From Arctic95D-9 sp035967665 (GTDB lineage Bacteria; Verrucomicrobiota; Verrucomicrobiia; Verrucomicrobiales; DEV007): a stretch of DNA of 64,000 nucleotides. This document shows positions 1-7,638 of this stretch, one piece after another. The position numbers were made by a program, and so were the translations under genes. The stretch is taken from NCBI GenBank assembly GCA_035967665.1, contig JAYWLB010000044.1, positions 1-64,000 on the forward strand, given 5' to 3'. Each line of letters begins with the position of its first letter. The first letter of the stretch is position 1. The notes below the pieces were generated by a model. That model saw nothing but the letters and a program-made list of their open reading frames with translations, did no database searches and was not told the origin of the DNA.

Positions 1-23
1 GATAGATCGGGAGCCTTACCGGA

Positions 24-56
24 CCACGCGGCTCGGCAGGGACGCCTCGCCCCACC
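24..56 (-). repeat. 33-nt dispersed intergenic repeat, copy A
   Basis: Read on the minus strand, this stretch matches positions 17888-17920 (plus strand) at 29 of 33 bases; I aligned the two by eye. Both copies start GGTGGGGCGAG and carry a CGAGCCGCGT block near the end. They lie between genes and in opposite orientation, as expected of a dispersed element. The rest of 1-179 holds a hairpin-heptamer element and no recognisable gene. Confidence 0.6.
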
Positions 57-129
57 GGCGACGATCCCGTGCCGATGGGTGGCGGATAAGATTTACGCCA
101 GCGCAGATTAGCTGATAGGCAGAGAACAC

Positions 130-172
130 GGGATGCAATCCCATGCTACTCTCTACTCTCTACTCTCTACTC
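130..172. repeat. Hairpin plus CTCTACT heptamer array
   Basis: A perfect 5-bp stem (GGGAT at 130-134, ATCCC at 138-142, loop GCA) is followed after three bases by almost four copies of the heptamer CTCTACT (146-172). The array ends 7 bp before the stop codon of the minus-strand aldolase gene, so it lies just 3' of that gene. The same heptamer, also after a hairpin and also abutting a minus-strand stop codon, recurs at 46099-46188. Confidence 0.7.
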
Positions 173-179
173 GGGTAAG

Positions 180-1088
180 CTAACTAATCCCCAATTCCTC
201 GAGATGTTGCGCGATGATTTTTCGCTCCGTATCGTGGAAACGGTGGAACGGCGCGGCCATAAAATCGTCGCAGATTCCGACGAGGGAGAGGGAGCATTTG
301 ATGCCTTTGATGATCGCGGAACCGTGTTGACCTACGTGGTAGATACGGTTGCTGAACTCAAGAACTTTTGCGCTCAGTTCGCGGGCGGTTTCCCAGTCGC
401 CGCGGGCGGCCGCGTCGTAGAGGTCCACATAGAGACGTGGATGTAGATTGGCACCACCGTTGACGCCGCCATGTCCTCCTGCGAGGACGGCTTCAGCGAG
501 CAGCTCCTCAGGGCCGATCAGCACCGGCCAGTCAGGGCGCTTGTCGGCGGCCAGCTTTACCATCTTTTTGAAGTAAGTGAGATCGCCGGAGCTGTCTTTC
601 AGTCCGATGATCTTTTCCTGATCGAGCGCCCAGTCGACGACTTCGCGGTGAAACGAGATTTTGGTAAGGGCCGGCATGTTGTAGAGCACGAGAGGAATTG
701 GTAGCTCGGGAAGCAGTTCCTCAAGGTACTCGCGAAGTTCGGGCTGCCCGGCGGGAAAGTAGAAAGGTGCTGAAGTCACCGCAGCGGCGACTCCGAATTC
801 GGCGATCTCATTAGTGAAGCGGGCTGATTCCACGAGTGATGTATCGGTGATTCCAACGAGGACAGGGACCCTGCCATTCACAAAACGGCAGGTGTGTTCG
901 ACCAGTTCACGACGGAGACGATAACTCAGGCTGGGGGCTTCGCCGGTGGTGCCGAGCGCGAAGATACCCGCGACGCCGCCTTCGATGAGTCGTTCCACGA
1001 GTTTTTCGAGTCCTGCGATATCGAGGGTGTCCCGCCCTGTGAGCGGGGTGATCATGGGCGGAATGATTCCGGAATAGAGAGGCTTCAT
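180..1088 (-). CDS. NanA/DapA-superfamily aldolase (N-acetylneuraminate lyase-like)
   Basis: Predicted cytoplasmic class I aldolase of 302 residues, the usual length for the dihydrodipicolinate synthase/N-acetylneuraminate lyase superfamily. Visible landmarks are GTTGE at 46-50, Tyr136 in YNMP and the Schiff-base Lys164 in GLKDSSGD. The segment after Tyr136 reads YNMPALTKIS. It lacks the Arg that follows YNVP in true DapA and resembles the YNIPALSG of NanA, so a sugar-acid aldolase (sialic acid or a 2-keto-3-deoxy acid) is more likely than lysine synthesis. Its start overlaps the esterase stop by 4 bp (ATGA), making it the last gene of a long operon with a symporter, sulfatases and a sialidase-like protein. 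The exact substrate is inferred from context only. Confidence 0.85.
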   Translation of the reverse strand: MKPLYSGIIPPMITPLTGRDTLDIAGLEKLVERLIEGGVAGIFALGTTGEAPSLSYRLRRELVEHTCRFVNGRVPVLVGITDTSLVESARFTNEIAEFGVAAAVTSAPFYFPAGQPELREYLEELLPELPIPLVLYNMPALTKISFHREVVDWALDQEKIIGLKDSSGDLTYFKKMVKLAADKRPDWPVLIGPEELLAEAVLAGGHGGVNGGANLHPRLYVDLYDAAARGDWETARELSAKVLEFSNRIYHVGQHGSAIIKGIKCSLSLVGICDDFMAAPFHRFHDTERKIIAQHLEELGIS

Positions 1089-1906
1089 GGTTGGATAGAT
1101 TTTAGAAATTGAAGAATGAGTTTTTGTCGAACGGGGTCGTTAAATTCCTTTCCGCCGTGACCCGCGCCGGGAATTTCGTGGAGTGAGGCGCGCACGCCGG
1201 CTTCGGTGGCTGCGTCGCAGAGACGTTTGCACTGCCGTTGGGTCATGAGGGAATCCTCGCTACCGACGATGATCTGAAAAGGAGGGTCGCTCTTCTCGAG
1301 ATAGGTGACAGGGCTGGCTTCCCTGGCGAGGTCGAGGTTTTCGCGGAGCGGGCCGCCGAGCAAACCGAAAACGGGGGAGCCGGGTGTGTTCAGTGAGTCG
1401 CTCGGTTTTTTCGCATACCTGGCCATTTGCGGGAAGTCAGCCGGACCGTAGAAATGGAGGACGCCACGAATGCGGGGTGTCGAGTGATCGGTCCGCGTCG
1501 CCAGAAGTGAGGCGAGGTGAGCGCCGGCTGAGAGTCCTGCGGTGACGATGTGATTGGGATCGAGGCGATGCGCGCGGCTGTTTTCAACGACCCAGTGCAA
1601 GGCATCCTTGCAGTCTTCCCATTGAGCGGGATAGGTCGCCACATCGGTGAGCCGGTAGTTGATCGACACGATGGCGTAGCCTTCCTTGAGGAGCCACTCT
1701 ACCAGTTTGCAGTTCACTTTTGATCCCTGTTTCCAGCCACCGCCGTGTGTCCAGAAAATGACGGGGAAAGTTTCCTTTGAGTTGCTATCCGGGTAGTGGA
1801 TGTCGAGTTCGAGAGGTCCACTCCCGCGTTCGGCGTAGACGTAAGTCTCTGTGGCGTGCAAAGATGCAACGCAGAATATCAAGAGCGCTGAAAGGTAGCG
1901 AATCAT
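1085..1906 (-). CDS. Secreted alpha/beta-hydrolase esterase
   Basis: Alpha/beta-hydrolase of 273 residues with an N-terminal signal peptide (about residues 1-18). Oxyanion motif HGGG is at 54-57 and the nucleophile elbow GLSAG at 124-128, giving Ser126; Asp218 and His250 are placed to complete the triad. This is the pattern of small carboxylesterases of the acetyl-xylan esterase/BD-FAE kind. The gene overlaps the symporter upstream and the aldolase downstream by 4 bp each, so all three are probably translationally coupled. Removal of O-acyl groups from a sugar (for example O-acetylated sialic acid) would fit the neighbours, but that substrate is an inference. Confidence 0.85.
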   Translation of the reverse strand: MIRYLSALLIFCVASLHATETYVYAERGSGPLELDIHYPDSNSKETFPVIFWTHGGGWKQGSKVNCKLVEWLLKEGYAIVSINYRLTDVATYPAQWEDCKDALHWVVENSRAHRLDPNHIVTAGLSAGAHLASLLATRTDHSTPRIRGVLHFYGPADFPQMARYAKKPSDSLNTPGSPVFGLLGGPLRENLDLAREASPVTYLEKSDPPFQIIVGSEDSLMTQRQCKRLCDAATEAGVRASLHEIPGAGHGGKEFNDPVRQKLILQFLKSIQP

Positions 1907-3360
1907 GCTTTCCGTGTTCCTGCGATACGGCTGACTAACAATCCGATAAGGAAAATCGTGAGGGTTCCGACGACAATGGTGAGGTTCCCGTGGAGAGCCG
2001 GTTGGAATTTTTCAGGGATCCAGGAGGCGCTCATCCAGAAAATGACGATAACACCAATGCTGACTGCGGTGACAGCGGCGACGTTGTTGGCTCGCTTCAC
2101 AATCAGTCCGAGAAGGAAAAGTCCGAGGATTCCTCCTGAGAAAATGGAGGAAATCTTCCACCAGGCGTCGAGAGCACTCTGGACTTTTGTCATTGCGAGG
2201 GCAGCGCCCGTGCCGACAATTCCGAATACGATGGTGGCACCGTGAAGTACTTTCATGCCGGTTGCTTCACTGGGTTCCTTTTTACTGAAACGCTTCACAA
2301 TGTCGCACCATGTCAGGGTCGCTGATCCATTGAGTGAGGAGTCAACCGAGCTCATTGCCGCTGCGAGAACCGCCGCGATAAGAATGCCGGTAACTCCGAC
2401 GGGAAGCTCAGTTGAGATGAAGTGTGGGAAGACTTTGTCTCCTTTGCCAAGTGATTCGGGGAGCAGTTCCGGTTGGGCCTGGTAGAAGGCGAAGAGTCCG
2501 GTTCCGATCATGAAAAGAAGTGCGGAAATCGGGACGTAGAGGAGTGCTCCAAGCCAGACGCTCTTTTTTGCCGCTTTCTCGCTTTCGGCGGTGGCGTAGC
2601 GTTGCACGTAGCTCTGATCGATTCCGAAATTCTGAAGATTGATGAAGAGCCCGAAGACGAGAATGACCCAGAAGGTTGAATCGCTCAGTGAAACACTAAA
2701 GCTTCCGAGAGAGAATTTGTCGGCATCCGCCGCGATCGCAAAGACCTGACCGGGACCCTCAGGCATGCCGTTGAAGATCACGCCGAGGCAGAGAAAAATG
2801 CCCAGCGTGAGAACGATACTTTGAACCACGTCGGTCCAGATCACGGCTTCGATTCCGCCGATGAGGGTGTAGATCGTGACGAGCACTCCGGTGAGAATGA
2901 TGATTGTGATGACGCTCCAGCCCGTGAGTGGTGCGAGGGCGAGGGCCACGAGATAGAGAATCGTTCCGACCCGGCCCATCTGGGTCAGTAGGTAGCAAAC
3001 GACGGCATAGACACGGGCCCAGGGGCCAAAGCGCGCCTCGAGGTGCGAGTAGGCGGAGACTTCGCCGGTCTTGCGGAAAAAGGGAACGAAGTAGCGCGTT
3101 GCGACCCAGGCGGCGAGAGGAAGGGAGAGCCCGAAGACGAAGGGGTTCCAGTTCGCATCGAAGGCTTTCCCGGGGTTGGCGAGAAAGCTGATGCTGCTGA
3201 CAAAGGTACCAAAAATCGAAAGTCCCACCGCCCAGCCGGGAAGGGCACCTCCTGCGGCCATGAAGCCTTCGGTTGTTTTGGAGCGCTTCGCGAGCCAGAT
3301 GCCGAGGCCTACGACAATGGCGAGGTAGACGACGAGAACGATGAGATCAATGGTTTTCAT
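1903..3360 (-). CDS. Sodium:solute symporter (SSS family)
   Basis: Polytopic inner-membrane protein of 485 residues with about 13 hydrophobic segments, the size and profile of the sodium/solute symporter (SGLT, NanT-like) family. It begins with a first helix (LIVLVVYLAIVVGLGIWLA) and carries the family-typical RSKTTEGFMAAGG stretch near residue 30. Lying between the sulfatases and the esterase/aldolase pair, it is the likely importer of the sugar or sugar acid released by the secreted enzymes. SSS proteins transport sialic acid in several bacteria, but the substrate cannot be read from sequence. The start is 21 bp beyond the sulfatase stop. Confidence 0.88.
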   Translation of the reverse strand: MKTIDLIVLVVYLAIVVGLGIWLAKRSKTTEGFMAAGGALPGWAVGLSIFGTFVSSISFLANPGKAFDANWNPFVFGLSLPLAAWVATRYFVPFFRKTGEVSAYSHLEARFGPWARVYAVVCYLLTQMGRVGTILYLVALALAPLTGWSVITIIILTGVLVTIYTLIGGIEAVIWTDVVQSIVLTLGIFLCLGVIFNGMPEGPGQVFAIAADADKFSLGSFSVSLSDSTFWVILVFGLFINLQNFGIDQSYVQRYATAESEKAAKKSVWLGALLYVPISALLFMIGTGLFAFYQAQPELLPESLGKGDKVFPHFISTELPVGVTGILIAAVLAAAMSSVDSSLNGSATLTWCDIVKRFSKKEPSEATGMKVLHGATIVFGIVGTGAALAMTKVQSALDAWWKISSIFSGGILGLFLLGLIVKRANNVAAVTAVSIGVIVIFWMSASWIPEKFQPALHGNLTIVVGTLTIFLIGLLVSRIAGTRKA

Positions 3361-3381
3361 GGGGGAATTGAGAGGGAATTT

Positions 3382-4731
3382 TCAGGGAGCGGGTTGAGAG
3401 TGGACGCGGTCGCGTTCGACTTCGCTTGACCAGCGGGTGAGTTCGTTGATGAGGCGGTCGCGAAGTTCGGGATTCCCGGCGGAAAGGTCTCTTTCCTCTC
3501 CGGGATCAGTAGTGAGATTGTAAAGTCGCGGAGGCTCTGTCGATTCCGCTTTCGGAATGTTGCTGGTGACAAAGGGCCTCACCAGTTTCCACTCCTTAGA
3601 TCGAACGGCGGCGTTGTGGGAATACTGCGGTGTCTTCCGGTTCCACTGCCAGAAGCGGAGCTCCGGCGATGGTGTTTCGGGGTAGATGTCTGAAAGCAGA
3701 CTCGCGAAGCTGGCCCCGTCGAGTGGCTTCCCATTCGGGATCGGTTTCAGGTCACAGATCTCCATGAGCGTGGGGACGACATCGGTGAAATGAACGATGT
3801 CGTCGCGTCGTCCCGGCTCGAGCGTTCCCTTCCAGCGCATCATGAGAGGGACATGGATACCGCCTTCGGTGACCATGTATTTGGTTCCGCGATTCGCACC
3901 GTTAAACCGTTCGCCTACCTGAGGATCCGGGCCGTTGTCGCTCGCGAAAAAGACGAGCGTGTTCTCTGCGAGTTTGAGGGTGTCGAGTTCGTCGAGGAGT
4001 TCCCCGATTCCCCGGTCCATCACTTCGATCATGGCATAGACGGTCGCTGTTTTTTCGGGAAGACCTTTGCTTAGATAATGATCGATGAGGTCCTGCGGAG
4101 CACTGAGGGGGCGGTGCGGGGCGTAGTGGGCGAGGTGAAGAAAGAACGGTTCCTCCCGGTGCTTGCGGACAAACTCTATTGCATGTTCGGTGAAAACGTC
4201 AGTGAGATTGGGGCCTTCAAAAGGCTCGTAGGTACCCTGAATGTCGAGCTGATATTCGTAGTAGGTTTTGATGTCGAGGCTGTCGTTGAACCCGATATAG
4301 CTGTCGAAGCCACGCTTGAGCGGGTGATAGTCCGGACCCGGTCCTGAATGCCATTTTCCGACGAGCCCGGTTGCGTATCCTTCCGCGGAGAAGCGATCCG
4401 CGATGGTGGTTTCGTCGAGGTGGAGGCGGGTCAGGTCGGGGAATTTGATTTGGTTTAAAGTGACCGAGCCGGTGCGATGCGGGTAACGCCCCGTGAAGAG
4501 CGAGGCGCGTGAAGGAGCGCAAACCGGTGAACCCGAATAGGCGTTTTCGAAGTAAACGCTTTCGCGAACGAGGGCGTCGAGCCGGGGCGTCCGGGAAAGG
4601 CCGTCGTTGAAGAGAGACAAGTCTCCAATCGCCATGTCGTCGGCGAGAATCAGGATCACGTTAGGGCGTTCCGCTGCGCTAACCGCGAACGACAACAGCG
4701 TGAAAATGAAGCTGAGGCAAAATGACTTCAT
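3382..4731 (-). CDS. Sulfatase, Cys-type (operon member 3)
   Basis: Type I sulfatase of the alkaline phosphatase superfamily, 449 residues, with a signal peptide (about 1-20). The N-terminal metal-site motif is ILADDM (28-33) and the modification motif CAPSR has Cys71, which must be converted to formylglycine for activity. Downstream FASDNGPDP and GKWHSG match conserved sulfatase metal and substrate regions. It is predicted to act in the periplasm or outside the cell. The start overlaps the preceding sulfatase stop by 4 bp. With two other sulfatases in the operon it probably removes a different sulfate from one complex glycan. Which sugar and position cannot be told from motifs alone. Confidence 0.9.
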   Translation of the reverse strand: MKSFCLSFIFTLLSFAVSAAERPNVILILADDMAIGDLSLFNDGLSRTPRLDALVRESVYFENAYSGSPVCAPSRASLFTGRYPHRTGSVTLNQIKFPDLTRLHLDETTIADRFSAEGYATGLVGKWHSGPGPDYHPLKRGFDSYIGFNDSLDIKTYYEYQLDIQGTYEPFEGPNLTDVFTEHAIEFVRKHREEPFFLHLAHYAPHRPLSAPQDLIDHYLSKGLPEKTATVYAMIEVMDRGIGELLDELDTLKLAENTLVFFASDNGPDPQVGERFNGANRGTKYMVTEGGIHVPLMMRWKGTLEPGRRDDIVHFTDVVPTLMEICDLKPIPNGKPLDGASFASLLSDIYPETPSPELRFWQWNRKTPQYSHNAAVRSKEWKLVRPFVTSNIPKAESTEPPRLYNLTTDPGEERDLSAGNPELRDRLINELTRWSSEVERDRVHSQPAP

Positions 4732-6146
4732 GGCTCTTTGTAGTCGGGATTTTTCGTGGGGAGCCGCGCGCCTGCCTTTTCGAGGTGTTCGTTGAGTGCA
4801 TCGCGAAGTTCGGCGGTCTTTTCTGCATTGGTCCCGCTGAGGTCGCTTTGCTCGTAGGGATCGGTCGTGAGATCGTAGAGCTCGACATTCAGGTTCTCGT
4901 AAAACTGCACGAGCTTCCAGTTGCCCCGTCGAATTGCCGAGTGAGGACGAGTCTGACTGGTGACGCCATCGTCGATCCCGATCTCGGCGGGAGCGGATTC
5001 GAATTTTTTCTCGGGATGGTAGTAGGGGAAATGCCAGTAGTGATCGTCGCCGGAAAGCGCGGGGCGTTTTCCGGTTTCAGCGAGTGACTGGAAAGTGGAG
5101 AAAAGCTCGACTCCTGAAACGGGCTCATCGACGATCGAATCGGCGATGACTTTTCCGCGCCAGCGAACGAGCATGGGAACGCGGATGCCGCCTTCGTAGA
5201 GGTTCCATTTGCTGCCGCGGAGTGGGGCGTTGCCGGCGTAGTTCGGGTGCCCTCCGTTGTCGGATGTGAAAGTCACGTAGGTCGAATCGGCGAGCCCGGC
5301 CTTGTCGAGCGCGTCGAGCAACTGCCCCACGTAGTGATCGAGTGAAGTGACCATGGCGCCATAATGAGCGAGAATTTCGCGGCGTGGATGATCGGCGGGG
5401 ATCTTTTCGAAGTAGTGATCGTGAAGCCATTTCACGCGGGTGTGGATGGGATCGTGGACGTAGAAATGCGAGACCATGAGGAAGAACGGTTTCTCGTGAT
5501 CCTGTTTCAGAAACCGGATCGCGCGCTCGGTGAGTCCGTCTTTCACGAACTCACCTTTTTTCAGATCGAGGAAGGTGCGTTTCTCTTTCTGGTTCCAGTA
5601 GGAGTAGGGATGGCTCCCGAAATCTTCTCCGGCCACCGAAAAGCCCTGTGCCTTTGGTCCATGGGTCGGACTCCATCCGAGATAGCGTTGGTAATGCTGG
5701 TTGAGATGCCATTTCCCGAAGAAGGCGGTCTCATAGGCGGCCTCGCCAAGTGCTTCCGCGATCGTCGTTTCTTCGAGTGGAAGATTGAGTGTAAACCGGG
5801 GCGCTCGGAGAGGGGCGTTGACGGTTTGGAAGCCGGGATCCGGTTTCGTGACAAATTCGAATCCCAGTTGAGCCGGCGTTTTTCCAGTGAGGATAGAGGC
5901 ACGCGAAGCAGAGCATATCGGAGCGGCTGAATACGCCTGGGTGAAACGCGCTCCCTGCGAGGCTAGCCGGTCGAGGTGGGGCGTTTCAAACCATGGGTTG
6001 CCGTAGCAGCCGATATCCGACCAACTGAGATCGTCGGCGAGAATAAAGAGAATGTTAGGGCGGCTGTTTGCCCTCGCGGGGATCGCTGCATTCAGGAAGA
6101 GGGCAGCGAAAAAAAGTGCGAACAAAGGTGATCGTTTATTCGGCAT
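4728..6146 (-). CDS. Sulfatase, Cys-type (operon member 2)
   Basis: Type I sulfatase of 472 residues. I place the start at 6146 because this Met is followed by a clear signal peptide (MPNKRSPLFALFF, ending near residue 26); a longer reading to 6287 adds 47 residues that run inside the upstream gene and look unlike a leader. Motif CSASR has Cys78 as the residue to become formylglycine, LADDLSW provides metal ligands, and FTSDNGGH follows later. The start overlaps the previous sulfatase stop by 11 bp and the end overlaps the next by 4 bp, so translation is probably coupled. Exported glycan sulfatase; substrate unknown. Confidence 0.9.
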   Translation of the reverse strand: MPNKRSPLFALFFAALFLNAAIPARANSRPNILFILADDLSWSDIGCYGNPWFETPHLDRLASQGARFTQAYSAAPICSASRASILTGKTPAQLGFEFVTKPDPGFQTVNAPLRAPRFTLNLPLEETTIAEALGEAAYETAFFGKWHLNQHYQRYLGWSPTHGPKAQGFSVAGEDFGSHPYSYWNQKEKRTFLDLKKGEFVKDGLTERAIRFLKQDHEKPFFLMVSHFYVHDPIHTRVKWLHDHYFEKIPADHPRREILAHYGAMVTSLDHYVGQLLDALDKAGLADSTYVTFTSDNGGHPNYAGNAPLRGSKWNLYEGGIRVPMLVRWRGKVIADSIVDEPVSGVELFSTFQSLAETGKRPALSGDDHYWHFPYYHPEKKFESAPAEIGIDDGVTSQTRPHSAIRRGNWKLVQFYENLNVELYDLTTDPYEQSDLSGTNAEKTAELRDALNEHLEKAGARLPTKNPDYKEP

Positions 6147-7608
6147 TGGTTTCGCCAGGAAATTGTTGCTCCAGTTTCTCCGCCAGTGTCGCAATTTCAG
6201 CGGGATGTTCAGCTGCGACGTTGATTGTCTCGTGGGGATTGCCTGCGTGATCGTAAAGTTCCTGTGCGAGAATTTTCCCTCCGTCAATGGCCCGCCATTC
6301 GGTGTAGCGCCAGCGGTTCGTGCGGATCGAGTAGCCCCACGCTTTCCAGTTTTTTTCGGAACCGTAGAAAGGGTGCTGATGTTGAGAAAAAGCGGCGTCT
6401 TTCACCGAGGTCGTCGGGTCTGCGACAACGGGGGAGAGGTCATCGCCTTCGAGTCGTTTGTTGAGATTGCCTTCGATTCCGGAGAGGGTGGCAAGGGTCG
6501 GGTAAAGATCGACGAGCTCGGCAAATGCGTCAGTCTCTTGTCCGTGCCCTCCTGCTTTTCGCGGGTCCGCGATGATGAGCGGGACACGGGCGTCGAGTTC
6601 GAAGTTGCTTGTTTTTCCCCAGAGCGAATGCTCTCCGATGTGAAAGCCGTGATCAGAGGTGAAGCAGACAATGGTGTCGTCAGCGTGGCCTCCATCCTCA
6701 AGCCCGTCGAGGATCTCGCCGATCTGTGCGTCCATAAAGCTGATCGAGGCATAGTAGCCGTGGCGGAAGTGCCGCACTTCCTCGGTCGTGAAGTCGGCGT
6801 CTTTGTTTTCTTTCTTCACTCCGTATCCCCGGATCTCGCCGGAGGGATGCATCGCGAGTTCGGGAACGGCCTCAGGAGGGTAGGGATTGACGGGGAGTGG
6901 GATTTTGTCAGGGTCATAGAGATCCCAGTATTTCTTCGGAGCGACGAAAGGGAGATGCGGCCTCCAGAATCCGACAGCGAGGAAAAATGGCCGGGTCGTT
7001 CCCTTGTAGTCCCGCAGCATTGCCGCTGCGAGATTGGCGATTTGTCCGTCGCGATAGGCGGTGTCGGGAACGTCGAGGCCTTCCGTGACCGGTGACTTCA
7101 TTGCAGGAAGTTTCCGGAGCGCTTCGGGGGTGTTCCTGTAGACGGTGTCGTCGGCGTGGGTGCCTTTGAAAAGGACTTCGTCGATAGACCACGATCTGCG
7201 ATCCTGAGTTTCGCCGGTGTTGTGAAAGATCTTTCCGATGTCCTGACAGAAATACCCGTTGTTCTTGAAATGTTGCGGGAGGGTGATGAGAGTTGAACCT
7301 CCCACAGCTGACTCCCGGAAAGATTTACGAAGATCATCGACTCCGACCGTGTTGGGTCTAAGGCCGGTGAGAAACGAAGAGCGTGAAGGGTTGCAGACCG
7401 CCTGCTGGCAGTATGCCCGATTGAAAACGAGCCCGCGTTTCGCGAGACGGTCGAGGTTGGGCGTTACTGCCGCTTCATCTCCGTAGGGGCCGAGGGCGCA
7501 ATTCAGATCGTCAGCGACGATGAAGAGCACGTTGGGACGCTCTGCCGCCCGGGAAAGTCCGGACAGCGAGCAGGCCGCTATAAGAGAGAGAAGGAGCAGG
7601 CGCTTCAT
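6136..7608 (-). CDS. Sulfatase, iduronate-2-sulfatase-like (operon member 1)
   Basis: Type I sulfatase of 490 residues with a signal peptide (about 1-21). The modification motif is CNPSR with Cys72, within AYCQQAVCNPSRSSFLTG; this form and the following GLRPNT are typical of bacterial proteins related to iduronate-2-sulfatase. VADDLN supplies the N-terminal metal ligands, and FTSDHGFHIGEH, with two His, is the downstream metal/substrate motif of this group. It starts 30 bp beyond the stop of the FG-GAP/sialidase-like gene and is the first of three sulfatases. Assignment to the iduronate-2-sulfatase-like group is by motif recall; true substrate specificity may differ. Confidence 0.9.
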   Translation of the reverse strand: MKRLLLLSLIAACSLSGLSRAAERPNVLFIVADDLNCALGPYGDEAAVTPNLDRLAKRGLVFNRAYCQQAVCNPSRSSFLTGLRPNTVGVDDLRKSFRESAVGGSTLITLPQHFKNNGYFCQDIGKIFHNTGETQDRRSWSIDEVLFKGTHADDTVYRNTPEALRKLPAMKSPVTEGLDVPDTAYRDGQIANLAAAMLRDYKGTTRPFFLAVGFWRPHLPFVAPKKYWDLYDPDKIPLPVNPYPPEAVPELAMHPSGEIRGYGVKKENKDADFTTEEVRHFRHGYYASISFMDAQIGEILDGLEDGGHADDTIVCFTSDHGFHIGEHSLWGKTSNFELDARVPLIIADPRKAGGHGQETDAFAELVDLYPTLATLSGIEGNLNKRLEGDDLSPVVADPTTSVKDAAFSQHQHPFYGSEKNWKAWGYSIRTNRWRYTEWRAIDGGKILAQELYDHAGNPHETINVAAEHPAEIATLAEKLEQQFPGETNAE

Positions 7609-7638
7609 TTTGTTGCCGTGGTCGTTCCCGGGCCCGGG

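Noticed and set aside
6147..6287. N-terminal extension of the second sulfatase
   Set aside because: Starts deep inside the upstream gene and would bury the signal peptide at residue 48.
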